From RYN-428 sp035551995 (lineage in GTDB: Bacteria; Planctomycetota; Phycisphaerae; Tepidisphaerales; Tepidisphaeraceae), in assembly GCA_035551995.1 (NCBI GenBank), contig DASZME010000052.1, forward strand, positions 1 to 23,560: a stretch of 23,560 nt of DNA. The letters run 5' to 3'. The notes under the pieces were generated by a model, which saw nothing but the letters and a program-made list of their open reading frames with translations, was not told the DNA's origin and made no database searches. Position 1 is the stretch's first letter; each line of letters starts with the position of its first letter. This document shows, piece after piece, positions 7,630-14,796 of this stretch. The position numbers and the translations under genes are program-made.

Positions 7630-8013
7630 TCAAGCGGCTTGATTAATCATAAACGTGGCGGTGTCGTGAAAGAACTTTCGTAAGGGCGCCGCCGCCGACG
7701 GTGGCAATTGAGTTTCCGACAGTGCGCGTTCCATCAATACGATCCAGCGATCACGAGCGGCTTGATCGACATGAAACGGAGCGTGCCGCATTCGCAGGCG
7801 TGGATGGCCCCGTCTCTGTGAGTAGCGTTCGGGGCCGCCAAACCGCTGGACGAGGAACTCGCGAAGCCGAAGCTCGGCGGCGGCCATGTCCCGCCCCGCG
7901 TACATGGGGCCAAGAATGTCGTCGGATGGTATTTGCCGATAAAACGCGGCGACGAGACGGGCAAACCCGTCTTCACCGATTACGCCAAAGATTTGAGTAT
8001 CGAGAAGATTCAC
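7630..8013 (-). CDS. Group II truncated hemoglobin (trHbO type)
   Basis: The 127-residue protein has the 2-over-2 globin features. VAAFYRQIPSDDILGPMY (21-38) covers helix B with the B9/B10 aromatic pair Phe24-Tyr25. LREFLVQRFGGPERYSQRRG (50-69) is the E helix and loop. LRMRHAPFHV (73-82) holds the proximal haem ligand His77 in the usual RHxPF setting. Trp90 in ARDRWIVLMERAL is the G8 tryptophan typical of group II. Length matches the family. Such proteins bind O2 and NO and are linked to stress or peroxide chemistry. The start is GTG at 8013 (plus-strand CAC at 8011-8013) with only a weak AAGAA upstream. It stands alone as a monocistronic unit ending at the hairpin near 7459. A large hairpin lies just upstream at 8034-8073. 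Confidence 0.92.
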   Translation of the reverse strand: MNLLDTQIFGVIGEDGFARLVAAFYRQIPSDDILGPMYAGRDMAAAELRLREFLVQRFGGPERYSQRRGHPRLRMRHAPFHVDQAARDRWIVLMERALSETQLPPSAAAPLRKFFHDTATFMINQAA

Positions 8014-8033
8014 TTCTTATCGCGCAACGGCGT

Positions 8034-8073
8034 GTCGCGTCGAACCGTTTTAGAAACGGTTTCACGACGCGAC
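8034..8073. repeat. Large bulged hairpin upstream of the hemoglobin gene
   Basis: GTCGCGTCG + AACCGTTT (8034-8050) pairs with AAACGGTT (8054-8061) and CGACGCGAC (8065-8073), leaving a 3-nt loop and a 3-nt bulge (8062-8064). The 17 paired positions are perfect. It lies 21 bp upstream of the GTG start on the minus strand, so it would fall in the 5' leader if transcribed with the globin gene. Function is unknown: terminator of the read-through from fba, regulatory leader, or dispersed repeat. Confidence 0.75.
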
Positions 8074-8122
8074 GCGGGCTCTTAGAGTATTTCTCATGTT
8101 GGTGAAGCGACCTTACGTCGCG

Positions 8123-8141
8123 AAAAACACCCGCAAGCGGG
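8123..8141 (-). terminator. Short terminator-like hairpin (minus strand)
   Basis: On the minus strand CCCGC-TT-GCGGG (plus 8130-8141) is followed by TG and then five T (plus-strand A at 8123-8127). The tight CCCGC/GCGGG stem is a common terminator form. It would end transcripts coming from fba, whose stop is 580 bp upstream, with the MITE-like element in between. Confidence 0.45.
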
Positions 8142-8346
8142 GCCGCTAAACGCAATGCGGTTCACTTAAGACGATTGGGTACGAACGCCGAGACTCAGAG
8201 AAAAAAGAGAGAATGAGAGAATTCTGAACTGGGTATCATCGAAAACCAGTGAGATTCGCTCTTCTTCTCTTCTGTTCTTATCTCGGCGACTCGGCGTCTC
8301 GGCGTTCAACTCAATCTCTTAAGTGAACCGTATTGCCGCTAAACGC
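8142..8346. repeat. Perfect 12-bp direct repeat flanking the MITE-like element
   Basis: GCCGCTAAACGC is present at 8142-8153 and again at 8335-8346. The copies abut the two ends of the inverted-repeat element exactly, as a target-site duplication would. Confidence 0.85.
8154..8334. mobile_element. 181-bp MITE-like element with terminal inverted repeats
   Basis: The ends read AATGCGGTTCACTTAAGA (from 8154) and, on the other strand from 8334, AATACGGTTCACTTAAGA. The similarity runs inward for about 40 bp with small gaps (GATTGRGT, then GAACGCCGAGAC on both sides). The right arm also contains three TCGGCG units with a period of about 8-9 bp (8283-8305). The middle is purine-rich on one side and pyrimidine-rich on the other and has no ORF. 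It sits in the 3' region between fba and the hemoglobin gene. The flanking 12-bp direct repeat supports a transposition origin. The mobilising transposase is not in the window. Confidence 0.8.
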
Positions 8347-8420
8347 GGAACCGCACGAATACGCTGACAACTGCTCTCGGAATGCATCCAAAATAAATCC
8401 ACATTTCTTGCGCCAAGCTG

Positions 8421-8502
8421 GCCGCGGCGCAAAGCCGAGCGATTTACCGCCTCCGCGAATATTTTCGCAACCGAAGCAAAACGCTCCGCTTTGCGCCGCG
8501 GC
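8421..8502. repeat. Nested inverted repeat, 21-bp arms
   Basis: GCCGCGGCGCAAAGC at 8421-8435 is the exact reverse complement of 8488-8502. The match extends to 21 bp with one mismatch (8421-8441 with 8482-8502). The 40-nt centre holds a second hairpin, GCGAA-TATT-TTCGC at 8455-8468. The arrangement suggests a REP/BIME-like repeat or a structured RNA. It lies about 220 bp past the fba stop. Confidence 0.8.
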
Positions 8503-8723
8503 TGTTGAGCGCGACTAGCGCTATAGTGCTAACCCATCGCGACGATACGCAAATCGATTTCGGCCGCGTTCCTTCGATAGCGCGTGAGCCGGATCGAACG
8601 CGAACGAATCCCGGCGCCTCGGATTATCTCAGAACCGGCGTCGCCACCGGCATTCCACGGCGGAACCAACGCCTGACCGAGGCATGTGCCGTGGTCGGAG
8701 GTGGATACCGACGCGGAGATCGT
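8503..8723. other. Non-coding stretch downstream of fba
   Basis: I see no gene, clear terminator or repeat here. Plus-strand open frames through this stretch continue antisense into fba and are not credible genes. Confidence 0.5.
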
Positions 8724-9737
8724 CTACTCCTTGTAATACGCCGGCTGCGGCTTGCCCATCTTTTCCCATTGGGCGATGATGGCCGGCGCCTTGCCGGCGC
8801 TGTTCAGCATGTGCAGCTTGCGGCGAACCATCGCCGTGATCGCTTCGCGTCCGGGCCCAAGATAGTTTCGCGGATCGAACTCGGCCGGCTTGGTCGCGAA
8901 CACTTCGCGAATCTTGGCGGTCATCGCCAGCCGAAGATCGGTATCGATGTTCACCTTGCACACGCCATATTTGCTGACGGCTTGATGGATCTGATCTTCC
9001 GGAACGCCTTTGGCGTTGGGCATCTTCCCGCCATATTTGTTGACCAGATCGATGAACTCCTGCGGCACCGAACTGCTCCCGTGCATCACCAGCGCCAGGC
9101 CCGGACAGGTCTTCATGATCTGCTCGATGCGATTGAACGCGAGCTTGGCTTCGTGCATAAATTTATAGGCGCCGTGACTGGTGCCGATGGCGACGGCAAG
9201 GCTGTCGATGCCGGTCCGCTTGGCGAAATCCTCGGCCTGCACGGGATCGGTGAGGAATTTTTCGACGTTCTTTTCATACTCGGCGGCGTCAAGGCCGACC
9301 ACGTCTTCTTCGATGCCGCCGAGCATTCCAAGTTCGGCTTCGACCGTCACGCCGGCCGCATGGGCATGCCTGGTCGCCTCGGCGGTCAGGCGGACGTTTT
9401 CTTCGTACTCGTGGTGCGAGCCGTCGATCATCACGCTGGTAAAGCCGTCGCGCAGGCAGGTATCGACGAGGTCGACCGTGTCGCCGTGATCGAGATGGAT
9501 CGCGATCGGCAATTCCGGATATTCCTCCACCGCCGCCAGGACCAGATGGCGGAGATAGTTCATCTTGGCGTACTTGCGCGCGCCCTTGGAGAACTGAAGA
9601 ATGACCGGACTTTTCTCGGCCGCGCACGCGTCGACGATCGACTGCGTGATTTCCATGTTATTGACGTTAAACGCTCCGACCGCGAACCCGCCGTCATAGG
9701 CGAGGTCGAACATCGGCTTGGTGGTGATCAGCGGCAT
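8724..9737 (-). CDS. fba: Class II fructose-1,6-bisphosphate aldolase
   Basis: The 337-residue protein is a complete zinc-dependent aldolase. PVILQFSKGARKY (44-56) is the early barrel strand. AIHLDHGD (79-86) holds catalytic Asp83 and zinc ligand His84. EAELGMLGG (133-141) is the metal-binding Glu loop. GTSHGAYK (185-192) has zinc ligand His188, and VMHGSSSVP (217-225) has the third zinc His219. VNIDTDLRLA (262-271) closes the phosphate site. It splits fructose 1,6-bisphosphate to dihydroxyacetone phosphate and glyceraldehyde 3-phosphate in glycolysis and runs in reverse in gluconeogenesis. The start at 9737 has AAAGGAT about 10 nt upstream, and upstream residues in the frame (to 9785) are not conserved. 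The gene stands alone, with 242 bp to the next gene. A tagatose or sedoheptulose bisphosphate role is less likely. Confidence 0.95.
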   Translation of the reverse strand: MPLITTKPMFDLAYDGGFAVGAFNVNNMEITQSIVDACAAEKSPVILQFSKGARKYAKMNYLRHLVLAAVEEYPELPIAIHLDHGDTVDLVDTCLRDGFTSVMIDGSHHEYEENVRLTAEATRHAHAAGVTVEAELGMLGGIEEDVVGLDAAEYEKNVEKFLTDPVQAEDFAKRTGIDSLAVAIGTSHGAYKFMHEAKLAFNRIEQIMKTCPGLALVMHGSSSVPQEFIDLVNKYGGKMPNAKGVPEDQIHQAVSKYGVCKVNIDTDLRLAMTAKIREVFATKPAEFDPRNYLGPGREAITAMVRRKLHMLNSAGKAPAIIAQWEKMGKPQPAYYKE

Positions 9738-9979
9738 GGGTACAGATCCTTTCGTATTCGTCGGTGGTTCGACAAGGCGGGCCAATCGCCCGCGTGGTCA
9801 AAAATTCAAGCCCCTCAGGATAGAATACCGCCGGAGAAATGCAAATTGAATTACGGTTTGACTTGCGCAAGGCCTCATGCGATAGCATCGAAATGGGCGC
9901 CGAGTTGATTTAGAGGTGACCGAAGTTGACGAAGGGCTTTTTTCAACCACGGTCGATGTCGGGATCGATTACTTAAACA

Positions 9980-11398
9980 TCACAGCAGGCGCCTCACGTG
10001 GCTTGCCGCCCATTGGACGGCGCGGTCGCGCCAGGGTCGCCGTCGCCATTGTTCGAGCAGAATTTTTTCGGCGAATCCGGCGTCGTGCTGAAACAGGCGC
10101 GTCATCTGCCCGGCGAAAACGCGGTTGTGAATCACCGCCGACAGCTCGCAATTGAATTCGATGCTGCGGTAGTCGAGGTTGACCGAGCCGATGACCGAGA
10201 TTTGTTCGTCGATCACCATGGTCTTCGCATGAAGGACGGCGCCTTGGCGCTCCCAGAGTTCAACGCCGGCCAACAGAAGCGGTTCGTAAAAGGAGCGGGC
10301 GGCGAAGCGGGCGATTTTGATGTCGCAGCGGCCGGGGAGCATAAGCCGAACCTGAACGCCGCGATGGGCGGCGTGGAGAAGTTCGTAAAACAGAATGTCG
10401 GATGGAATGAAGTAGGCGATCGTCATATCCAGACTGTAACGGGCGCCGCGCACGAGGTTGCGCAAAAACGTAACGAGCGGGCTTTTGGCGGTCGGAACGG
10501 AAGCGAGAACGCCAAAATCGGAGGTAAGCGGCCGGTCGCGGTCCGGGTTGCGCGCGGCGGCCTTGGGAGGGCGAACGCCGCCCACGCGCTGCGGCAACGC
10601 CGTGTCGGCGGTATGAATCCACTCGGCCGGATCGATGTTGACATGGTCGCTCATCGCGGCCCGGCGGATCGGTCCGCCGCTATGACAGTACCGCCAGGTT
10701 TTCGCGAAGCACTCGGCGAAAATCGCGGCACGCGGTCCGGCGACGCCGATGGCGTTATCCCGCCATAGTTCGCAACAGCGGGCGCGGGCGACAAGGAACC
10801 CCGAGCCGTATTCCGATCCGACGTTTAACCCGCCAAGGCCGGCGATTCGGTTGTCGATCACCAGCAATTTCCGGTGATCGCGGTTAAGCGGCCGCCACGA
10901 ATGGGTGGCGTCCCACGGCCTCAGGGGATGAAACTCAGCGAGATTCACGCCGGCTTTTCGCATCGTCCGGAACATCGCCGGATCGCTGTCGATGCAGCCA
11001 AACGAATCGTAAATGACGAAAACCCGCACGCCCGCGCGTGCCCGCTCGCACAGTGCGTCGGCAAAGGCGCGGCCGGTATCGTCGCTGTGAAAAATATACG
11101 TTTCAAGGCAAACCTGCTCGCGCGCGGATTTGATGGCGGCCAGTGCCGCCGTCAGTCCCTGCCCATCTTTGAAGAGTCGAATGCTCGTGCCGTCGGCGAG
11201 ACCGACCGGCGGCGGGGATGTCCATCCGGCTTCGACGCATCCGACATCGACGCCCGCTCCCTGGCATGTCCCCGCTTCCCCAAGTCGGCTCTCGCGCGGC
11301 GGATGGCGACGATCCAGCCGCGCCTGACGCCGGGCCCACCGTCGCGACCGCCGTTTTTCCTGTTCGGAGATTTCGATATCCGCCACACCGCCGCTCAT
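9980..11398 (-). CDS. Phospholipase D-family protein, probable cardiolipin synthase (ClsB-like)
   Basis: The 472-residue protein has two HKD motifs. The first is HRKLLVID (His175, Lys177, Asp182) followed by GLGGLNVGSEY, and the second is HAKTMVID (His390, Lys392, Asp397) followed by SVIGSVNLDYRSIEFN. CLETYIFHSDDTGRAFADAL (97-116) and RYSLDMTIAYFIPSDIL (320-336) are the strand-helix elements before each motif. The first 65 residues are Arg-rich and have no membrane segments, unlike ClsA, so ClsB/YbhO-type enzymes are the closer comparison. These condense phosphatidylglycerol into cardiolipin at the inner membrane. The ATG at 11398 has no SD. A promoter with -35 TTGAGT and -10 TACGCT ends 7 nt before it, so the mRNA may be leaderless. 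It is divergent from the thrS leader. Confidence 0.85.
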   Translation of the reverse strand: MSGGVADIEISEQEKRRSRRWARRQARLDRRHPPRESRLGEAGTCQGAGVDVGCVEAGWTSPPPVGLADGTSIRLFKDGQGLTAALAAIKSAREQVCLETYIFHSDDTGRAFADALCERARAGVRVFVIYDSFGCIDSDPAMFRTMRKAGVNLAEFHPLRPWDATHSWRPLNRDHRKLLVIDNRIAGLGGLNVGSEYGSGFLVARARCCELWRDNAIGVAGPRAAIFAECFAKTWRYCHSGGPIRRAAMSDHVNIDPAEWIHTADTALPQRVGGVRPPKAAARNPDRDRPLTSDFGVLASVPTAKSPLVTFLRNLVRGARYSLDMTIAYFIPSDILFYELLHAAHRGVQVRLMLPGRCDIKIARFAARSFYEPLLLAGVELWERQGAVLHAKTMVIDEQISVIGSVNLDYRSIEFNCELSAVIHNRVFAGQMTRLFQHDAGFAEKILLEQWRRRPWRDRAVQWAASHVRRLL

Positions 11399-11405
11399 CG
11401 ATTAG

Positions 11406-11434
11406 AGCGTATGACCGAACGACCGGATACTCAA
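11406..11434 (-). promoter_or_regulatory. Candidate promoter of the cardiolipin synthase-like gene
   Basis: On the minus strand TTGAGT (plus 11429-11434) and TACGCT (plus 11406-11411) are spaced 17 bp apart. The -10 ends 7 nt before the ATG at 11398, so transcription would begin at or next to the start codon. Confidence 0.4.
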
Positions 11435-11510
11435 CCGATATCGATCGGCAACCAATCGTCGTTGCGGCATTCCGCCGACGCTTGCGGTCAAGACATCCAT
11501 AACTTTCCCA

Positions 11511-11540
11511 TTGGAAACGCGATGGGGTGTGGCTTATAGT
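11511..11540 (+). promoter_or_regulatory. Candidate promoter of the thrS leader
   Basis: TTGGAA at 11511-11516 and TATAGT at 11535-11540 are spaced 18 bp apart. The predicted transcription start falls at about 11547, at the ATG of the leader ORF. No other good promoter is seen between here and thrS. Confidence 0.55.
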
Positions 11541-11547
11541 TGCGACG

Positions 11548-11616
11548 ATGAAGGCACATCGGATTCTTCCCGGCAGCTACACGACGACACCGCACGCCGG
11601 GTTTGGCGGGCAATGA
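11548..11616 (+). CDS. Threonine-rich leader peptide of thrS (attenuator), predicted
   Basis: ATG at 11548 opens a 22-codon frame ending at TGA 11614-11616. It reads MKAHRILPGSYTTTP and then HAGFGGQ. Codons 12-14 are ACG ACG ACA, three consecutive threonines, and the gene downstream is threonyl-tRNA synthetase. There is no SD; the ATG lies 8 nt after the predicted -10, which suits leaderless initiation. CCGGC (11570-11574) and GCCGG (11596-11600) bracket the Thr codons as a possible pause hairpin. A ribosome stalled at the Thr codons would leave 11605 onward free, while one reaching the stop would cover it. The E. coli pheM leader upstream of pheST is a known parallel. No protein similarity can be claimed for so short a frame. 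Confidence 0.6.
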   Translation: MKAHRILPGSYTTTPHAGFGGQ

Positions 11617-11652
11617 TTGCGTCGGCGTAAATTCGATGCGACCATATCCGCC
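11605..11652 (+). promoter_or_regulatory. Predicted antiterminator of the thrS attenuator
   Basis: Two stacked stems are possible. GGCGGG (11605-11610) pairs with TCCGCC (11647-11652), and TTGCGTCG (11617-11624) pairs with CGATGCGA (11634-11641) with two G-U pairs and a 9-nt loop. The outer stem uses the first five bases of the terminator's left arm, so the two structures exclude each other. Confidence 0.5.
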
Positions 11653-11675
11653 CGGCAATGCACCGGGCGGTTTTT
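11648..11675 (+). terminator. Intrinsic terminator in the thrS leader
   Basis: CCGCCCGG (11648-11655) and CCGGGCGG (11663-11670) form a perfect 8-bp stem with a 7-nt loop, followed by five T (11671-11675). It stands 43 bp before the thrS ATG and 32 bp after the leader stop codon. No complete gene ends just upstream on this strand, so it makes sense only as an attenuator or the end of a short RNA. Confidence 0.88.
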
Positions 11676-11717
11676 GTTTCTCAAGGCACGGCACGCAACG
11701 CAACGAGGACTCTTGTC

Positions 11718-13667
11718 ATGGCATCAATCAAACTCCCCGATGGGAGCGTCAAGGAAGTCGCCGACGGAACTACCGTTGGGCAGATCGCCGAAGGAATCGG
11801 GCGAGGACTCGCGAAAGCCGCGATCGTCGGGAAGGTCGATGGAAAACTTGTCGATCTCTCTCATCCGCTCACCGGGGCGCATGATTTACAGATCGTCACG
11901 GAAAAAGACGCCGACGGGCTTTACGTCATGCGGCACAGCGCCGCCCACGTCCTGGCCCAGGCGCTTCGGCATCTGTATGGCGCCGAGTTGCAGTACACCA
12001 TCGGGCCGGTGATCGATAGCGGTTTTTTTTACGACTTCCTGTTTCCGAAGGACGTGGCGTTTTCGGTGGACGATTTGCCGAAGGTCGAGAAGGAAATGCA
12101 GCGCATTATCGACGGGAATCTGGCGTTCAGCCGGGAGGATGTCGAGCCGGAGAAGGCCAAGGAGATTCTGCACGCGCAGAGCCAGCGGTTTAAGGATGAG
12201 ATCATCGATGAGCTGAAGTGCGCGGGAGAAAAGAGCGTTTCGATCTATCGGCAAGGGGACTTCACGGACCTGTGCCGCGGACCGCATATTCCGTCCACCG
12301 CAAAAATTAAGTCGTTCAAGCTTCAGAGCGTGGCCGGCGCGTACTGGCGCGGCGACAGTAATCGCGAGCAACTGACGCGCATTTATGGCACGGCGTTTTT
12401 CGATATGAAGGAGTTGGACAATTATCTGAAGATGCTTGAAGAGGCCAAGAAGCGCGATCACCGCTTCGTCGGGCCGCAGCTTTCGCTTTTTCATATGCAG
12501 GAGGATGCGCCGGGTTCGGTCTTCTGGCACGACAAAGGATGGACGCTCTGGCGGATCGTCGAGAATTATATTCGCGACGCCATCCGGGCGCAGGGATATA
12601 TCGAGGTGCGCACGCCGCAGTTGCTCGATCGATCGCTTTGGGAAAAATCGGGTCATTGGGAGAAGTATCAGGATCTGATGTTCGTCACCGAAAGCGAAAA
12701 GCACGTTTTCGCGGTGAAGCCGATGAATTGCCCATGCCATATCCAGATTTTTAACCAGGGAACCAAGAGTTATCGCGATCTGCCGTTGCGGATGGCGGAG
12801 TTTGGCGCGTGCCATCGCAATGAGCCGGGCGGCACGCTGCACGGCATCATGCGCGTCCGCGCCTTCACGCAGGACGATGCCCACATCTTCTGCACCGAAG
12901 CGCAGATCGAGAGCGAAGTGCGCGAGTTCGTCGGCCTGCTCCACAAGGTGTATAAGGATTTTGGTTTCGATAAAGTCATCACCAAGCTTTCGACGCGCCC
13001 GGAAAAGCGCATCGGGTCGGACGAAATGTGGGACAAAACCGAAAAGGCCCTGGCCGACGCGCTGCAGGCGATGGGGATGACGTATGAAGTCCAGCCGGGC
13101 GAAGGCGCCTTTTACGGACCGAAACTCGAGTTCCAGATATCCGACGCCCTTGGCCGGCTCTGGCAACTTGGAACCATTCAGGTTGACGGCAACCTGCCGG
13201 ACCGTCTCAACGCCCGCTATGTCGGCGAAGACAATTCCGAGCATATTCCCTTCATGCTGCATCGCGCCATTCTCGGCAGCATGGAGCGTTTTCTGGGCAT
13301 TCTGATCGAACACTACGCCGGCGCCTTTCCGCTTTGGCTGGCGCCGGTGCAGGTTGCGGTTTTGACGATCAGCGAAAAGTTTAACGACTACGGGAAAGAA
13401 GTCGCCGATGCCCTGACCAACGCCGGTCTGCGGGCCGAAGGACATTTCAATTCCGAAAAGATCGGCGCCAAGATTCGGCATGCCACCCTGCAGAAGATCC
13501 CCTACATGCTGGTGCTTGGCGAGCAGGAACGTGACGCCGGCAAAGTCGCGGTGCGGCACCGCACGGAAGGCGATAAAGGCCAGATGTCGCTGGAAGAATT
13601 CATCCAAAGGTGCGATCAGGCGGTCTCCAGCCGCGGCGTCGCGCCGGTCGGAGGGACGCCGGCCTGA
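11718..13667 (+). CDS. thrS: Threonyl-tRNA synthetase
   Basis: The 649-residue protein is a full-length class II ThrRS. Residues 1-62 form the TGS domain (MASIKLPDGSVKEVADGTTV). The editing domain has HSAAH (73-77), the HxxxH of the ThrRS/AlaRS editing site. The catalytic core has KPMNCPCHIQIF with zinc ligand Cys338, HRNEPGGTLHGIMRVRAFTQ (motif 2 with a second zinc ligand His), DDAHIFC and MLHRAILGSMERF (motif 3 with the third zinc His). The C-terminal anticodon domain runs from about WLAPVQVAVL. Gly is replaced by Cys in the NCPGH motif, likely harmless. The start at 11718 has GAGGA 8 nt upstream (11705-11709), preferred over the upstream ATG at 11658, which lies inside the terminator loop. 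Expression is probably set by the leader attenuator. Confidence 0.97.
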   Translation: MASIKLPDGSVKEVADGTTVGQIAEGIGRGLAKAAIVGKVDGKLVDLSHPLTGAHDLQIVTEKDADGLYVMRHSAAHVLAQALRHLYGAELQYTIGPVIDSGFFYDFLFPKDVAFSVDDLPKVEKEMQRIIDGNLAFSREDVEPEKAKEILHAQSQRFKDEIIDELKCAGEKSVSIYRQGDFTDLCRGPHIPSTAKIKSFKLQSVAGAYWRGDSNREQLTRIYGTAFFDMKELDNYLKMLEEAKKRDHRFVGPQLSLFHMQEDAPGSVFWHDKGWTLWRIVENYIRDAIRAQGYIEVRTPQLLDRSLWEKSGHWEKYQDLMFVTESEKHVFAVKPMNCPCHIQIFNQGTKSYRDLPLRMAEFGACHRNEPGGTLHGIMRVRAFTQDDAHIFCTEAQIESEVREFVGLLHKVYKDFGFDKVITKLSTRPEKRIGSDEMWDKTEKALADALQAMGMTYEVQPGEGAFYGPKLEFQISDALGRLWQLGTIQVDGNLPDRLNARYVGEDNSEHIPFMLHRAILGSMERFLGILIEHYAGAFPLWLAPVQVAVLTISEKFNDYGKEVADALTNAGLRAEGHFNSEKIGAKIRHATLQKIPYMLVLGEQERDAGKVAVRHRTEGDKGQMSLEEFIQRCDQAVSSRGVAPVGGTPA

Positions 13668-13702
13668 ATGGATAGTGAGCATGTTTTAATTGATTTTTAG
13701 TT

Positions 13703-13730
13703 TTGCTCCGTCGATAAGGCCGTGTTAGAT
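13703..13730 (+). promoter_or_regulatory. Candidate promoter of the secreted coiled-coil protein gene
   Basis: TTGCTC at 13703-13708 and TTAGAT at 13725-13730 are 16 bp apart, lying 86 bp before the chosen start. It would let this gene be transcribed independently of thrS. Confidence 0.35.
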
Positions 13731-13815
13731 TGCCGTGGTGATGTTCCTGGGGAAATGAATCGGCCATTCGCGTGGGGTGGAGATTTGTTCCTTCGGCCGT
13801 ATGAAGGAGAAGGGC

Positions 13816-14715
13816 ATGACTCGATACACGGCAAGCACTTTCGTCGCGCTCATCGCAATGGGCGCGTCGACGTTATGCGCCAAATCGATTTTCGACGACG
13901 ACGCGCCATCCGCCCCGGCCCCCGTGCATGAGACGGCCAGGCCGCCGGTAAAGACCGAGCCGGAAGAAACGCCGCCCCCCACGCCCGCCGCGCCCGCGGA
14001 TACTCCTCCGGCGCCGAATACGTCCCCGGCGCCAAACACGCCCGAAACGGCTCCGCCGATCATCGCCGACGCGGCGACAATCGAAAAAGAAGCCCGCGCC
14101 AAAGCCGAACTGGAATTGGCCACGGCCAAGGCGGCCGCGGAAAAGCGGGTGAATGCCGATGCGGATTACGTCAAGGCTCGCGACGCCGTGGACGACGCTC
14201 GAAATGCGTACGAAGAGACCAAGCGCAACGGCAGCATCGAGGAAAAGACCGCCGCCTTCAACACGCTTTCGCAAGCCCTCACCAACAAAGAGACGCTCTA
14301 CACTCGGATGGTCGATGGCGACAAGGCGTATCAGGAGGCGAGAAAGAACGCCGCCAAATATGCCGGCGCCGCGCCGGTGGCTGTCGCTCAGAAGGAAGTG
14401 GTCAGCCCGGAAATCGCCGAGGCGATCGCCAACCATGATTTCGTCGCGGGGATGACGCTTCGCCAGGCGAGGAAGGCGGCCCGACTTCAATGCGAGTGCG
14501 TGCGTGTCGACGGCTCGACCAAGACTTACAGATGGTACGTCAAGGGGCGCACCGGAACGTTTACCACGACCAGCGAAAGAGCGAACGGTAAAGTGACCCT
14601 CCGCACCGTCGCCGACTTTGGGATCGTCGGATATGTCGAGGGCAATTTCGTGGATGATAAACTGACGACATTCGGCAGATACTCGCTTGCCAAAAAAACG
14701 AAGACGACGAGGTAG
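13816..14715 (+). CDS. Secreted protein with Pro-rich linker, coiled coil and C-terminal domain (unknown)
   Basis: The 299-residue product is not recognised as a family. It begins MTRYTASTFVALIAMGASTL and CAKS, a plausible signal peptide. The Cys does not sit in a good lipobox, so a soluble or loosely anchored envelope protein is likelier. Residues about 30-80 are Pro/Ala-rich and disordered. About 85-175 is a charged helix (IEKEARAKAELELATAKAAA and onward) that looks like a coiled coil. The C-terminal 90 residues (FVAGMTLRQARKAARLQCEC to the FGRYSL end) alternate strands; the GMTLRQARKAA start faintly recalls BamE/SmpA-like domains, low certainty. AAGGAG lies 6 nt before 13816. It separates thrS from infC, which are neighbours in many bacteria. 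Confidence 0.7.
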   Translation: MTRYTASTFVALIAMGASTLCAKSIFDDDAPSAPAPVHETARPPVKTEPEETPPPTPAAPADTPPAPNTSPAPNTPETAPPIIADAATIEKEARAKAELELATAKAAAEKRVNADADYVKARDAVDDARNAYEETKRNGSIEEKTAAFNTLSQALTNKETLYTRMVDGDKAYQEARKNAAKYAGAAPVAVAQKEVVSPEIAEAIANHDFVAGMTLRQARKAARLQCECVRVDGSTKTYRWYVKGRTGTFTTTSERANGKVTLRTVADFGIVGYVEGNFVDDKLTTFGRYSLAKKTKTTR

Positions 14716-14796
14716 ATAATCGTCCAGGCAACGCCGGTGGGTCGGGAAATGCGGAAATCGCACTTATTTCTTGCAATATTTCCGGCGACGAAGCAT

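Noticed and set aside
8505..9908. Long plus-strand ORF of 467 codons antisense to fba
   Set aside because: It overlaps a clear aldolase on the other strand, has no family motifs, and arises from GC-rich third codon positions of fba.
11541..11717. T-box riboswitch as explanation for the thrS leader
   Set aside because: I find no TGGNACCGCG-type T-box sequence or Stem I layout; the Thr-codon ORF explains the terminator better.
11886..13682. Minus-strand ORF of 598 codons antisense to thrS
   Set aside because: It mirrors the whole thrS gene, has no recognisable domain, and no SD or promoter.
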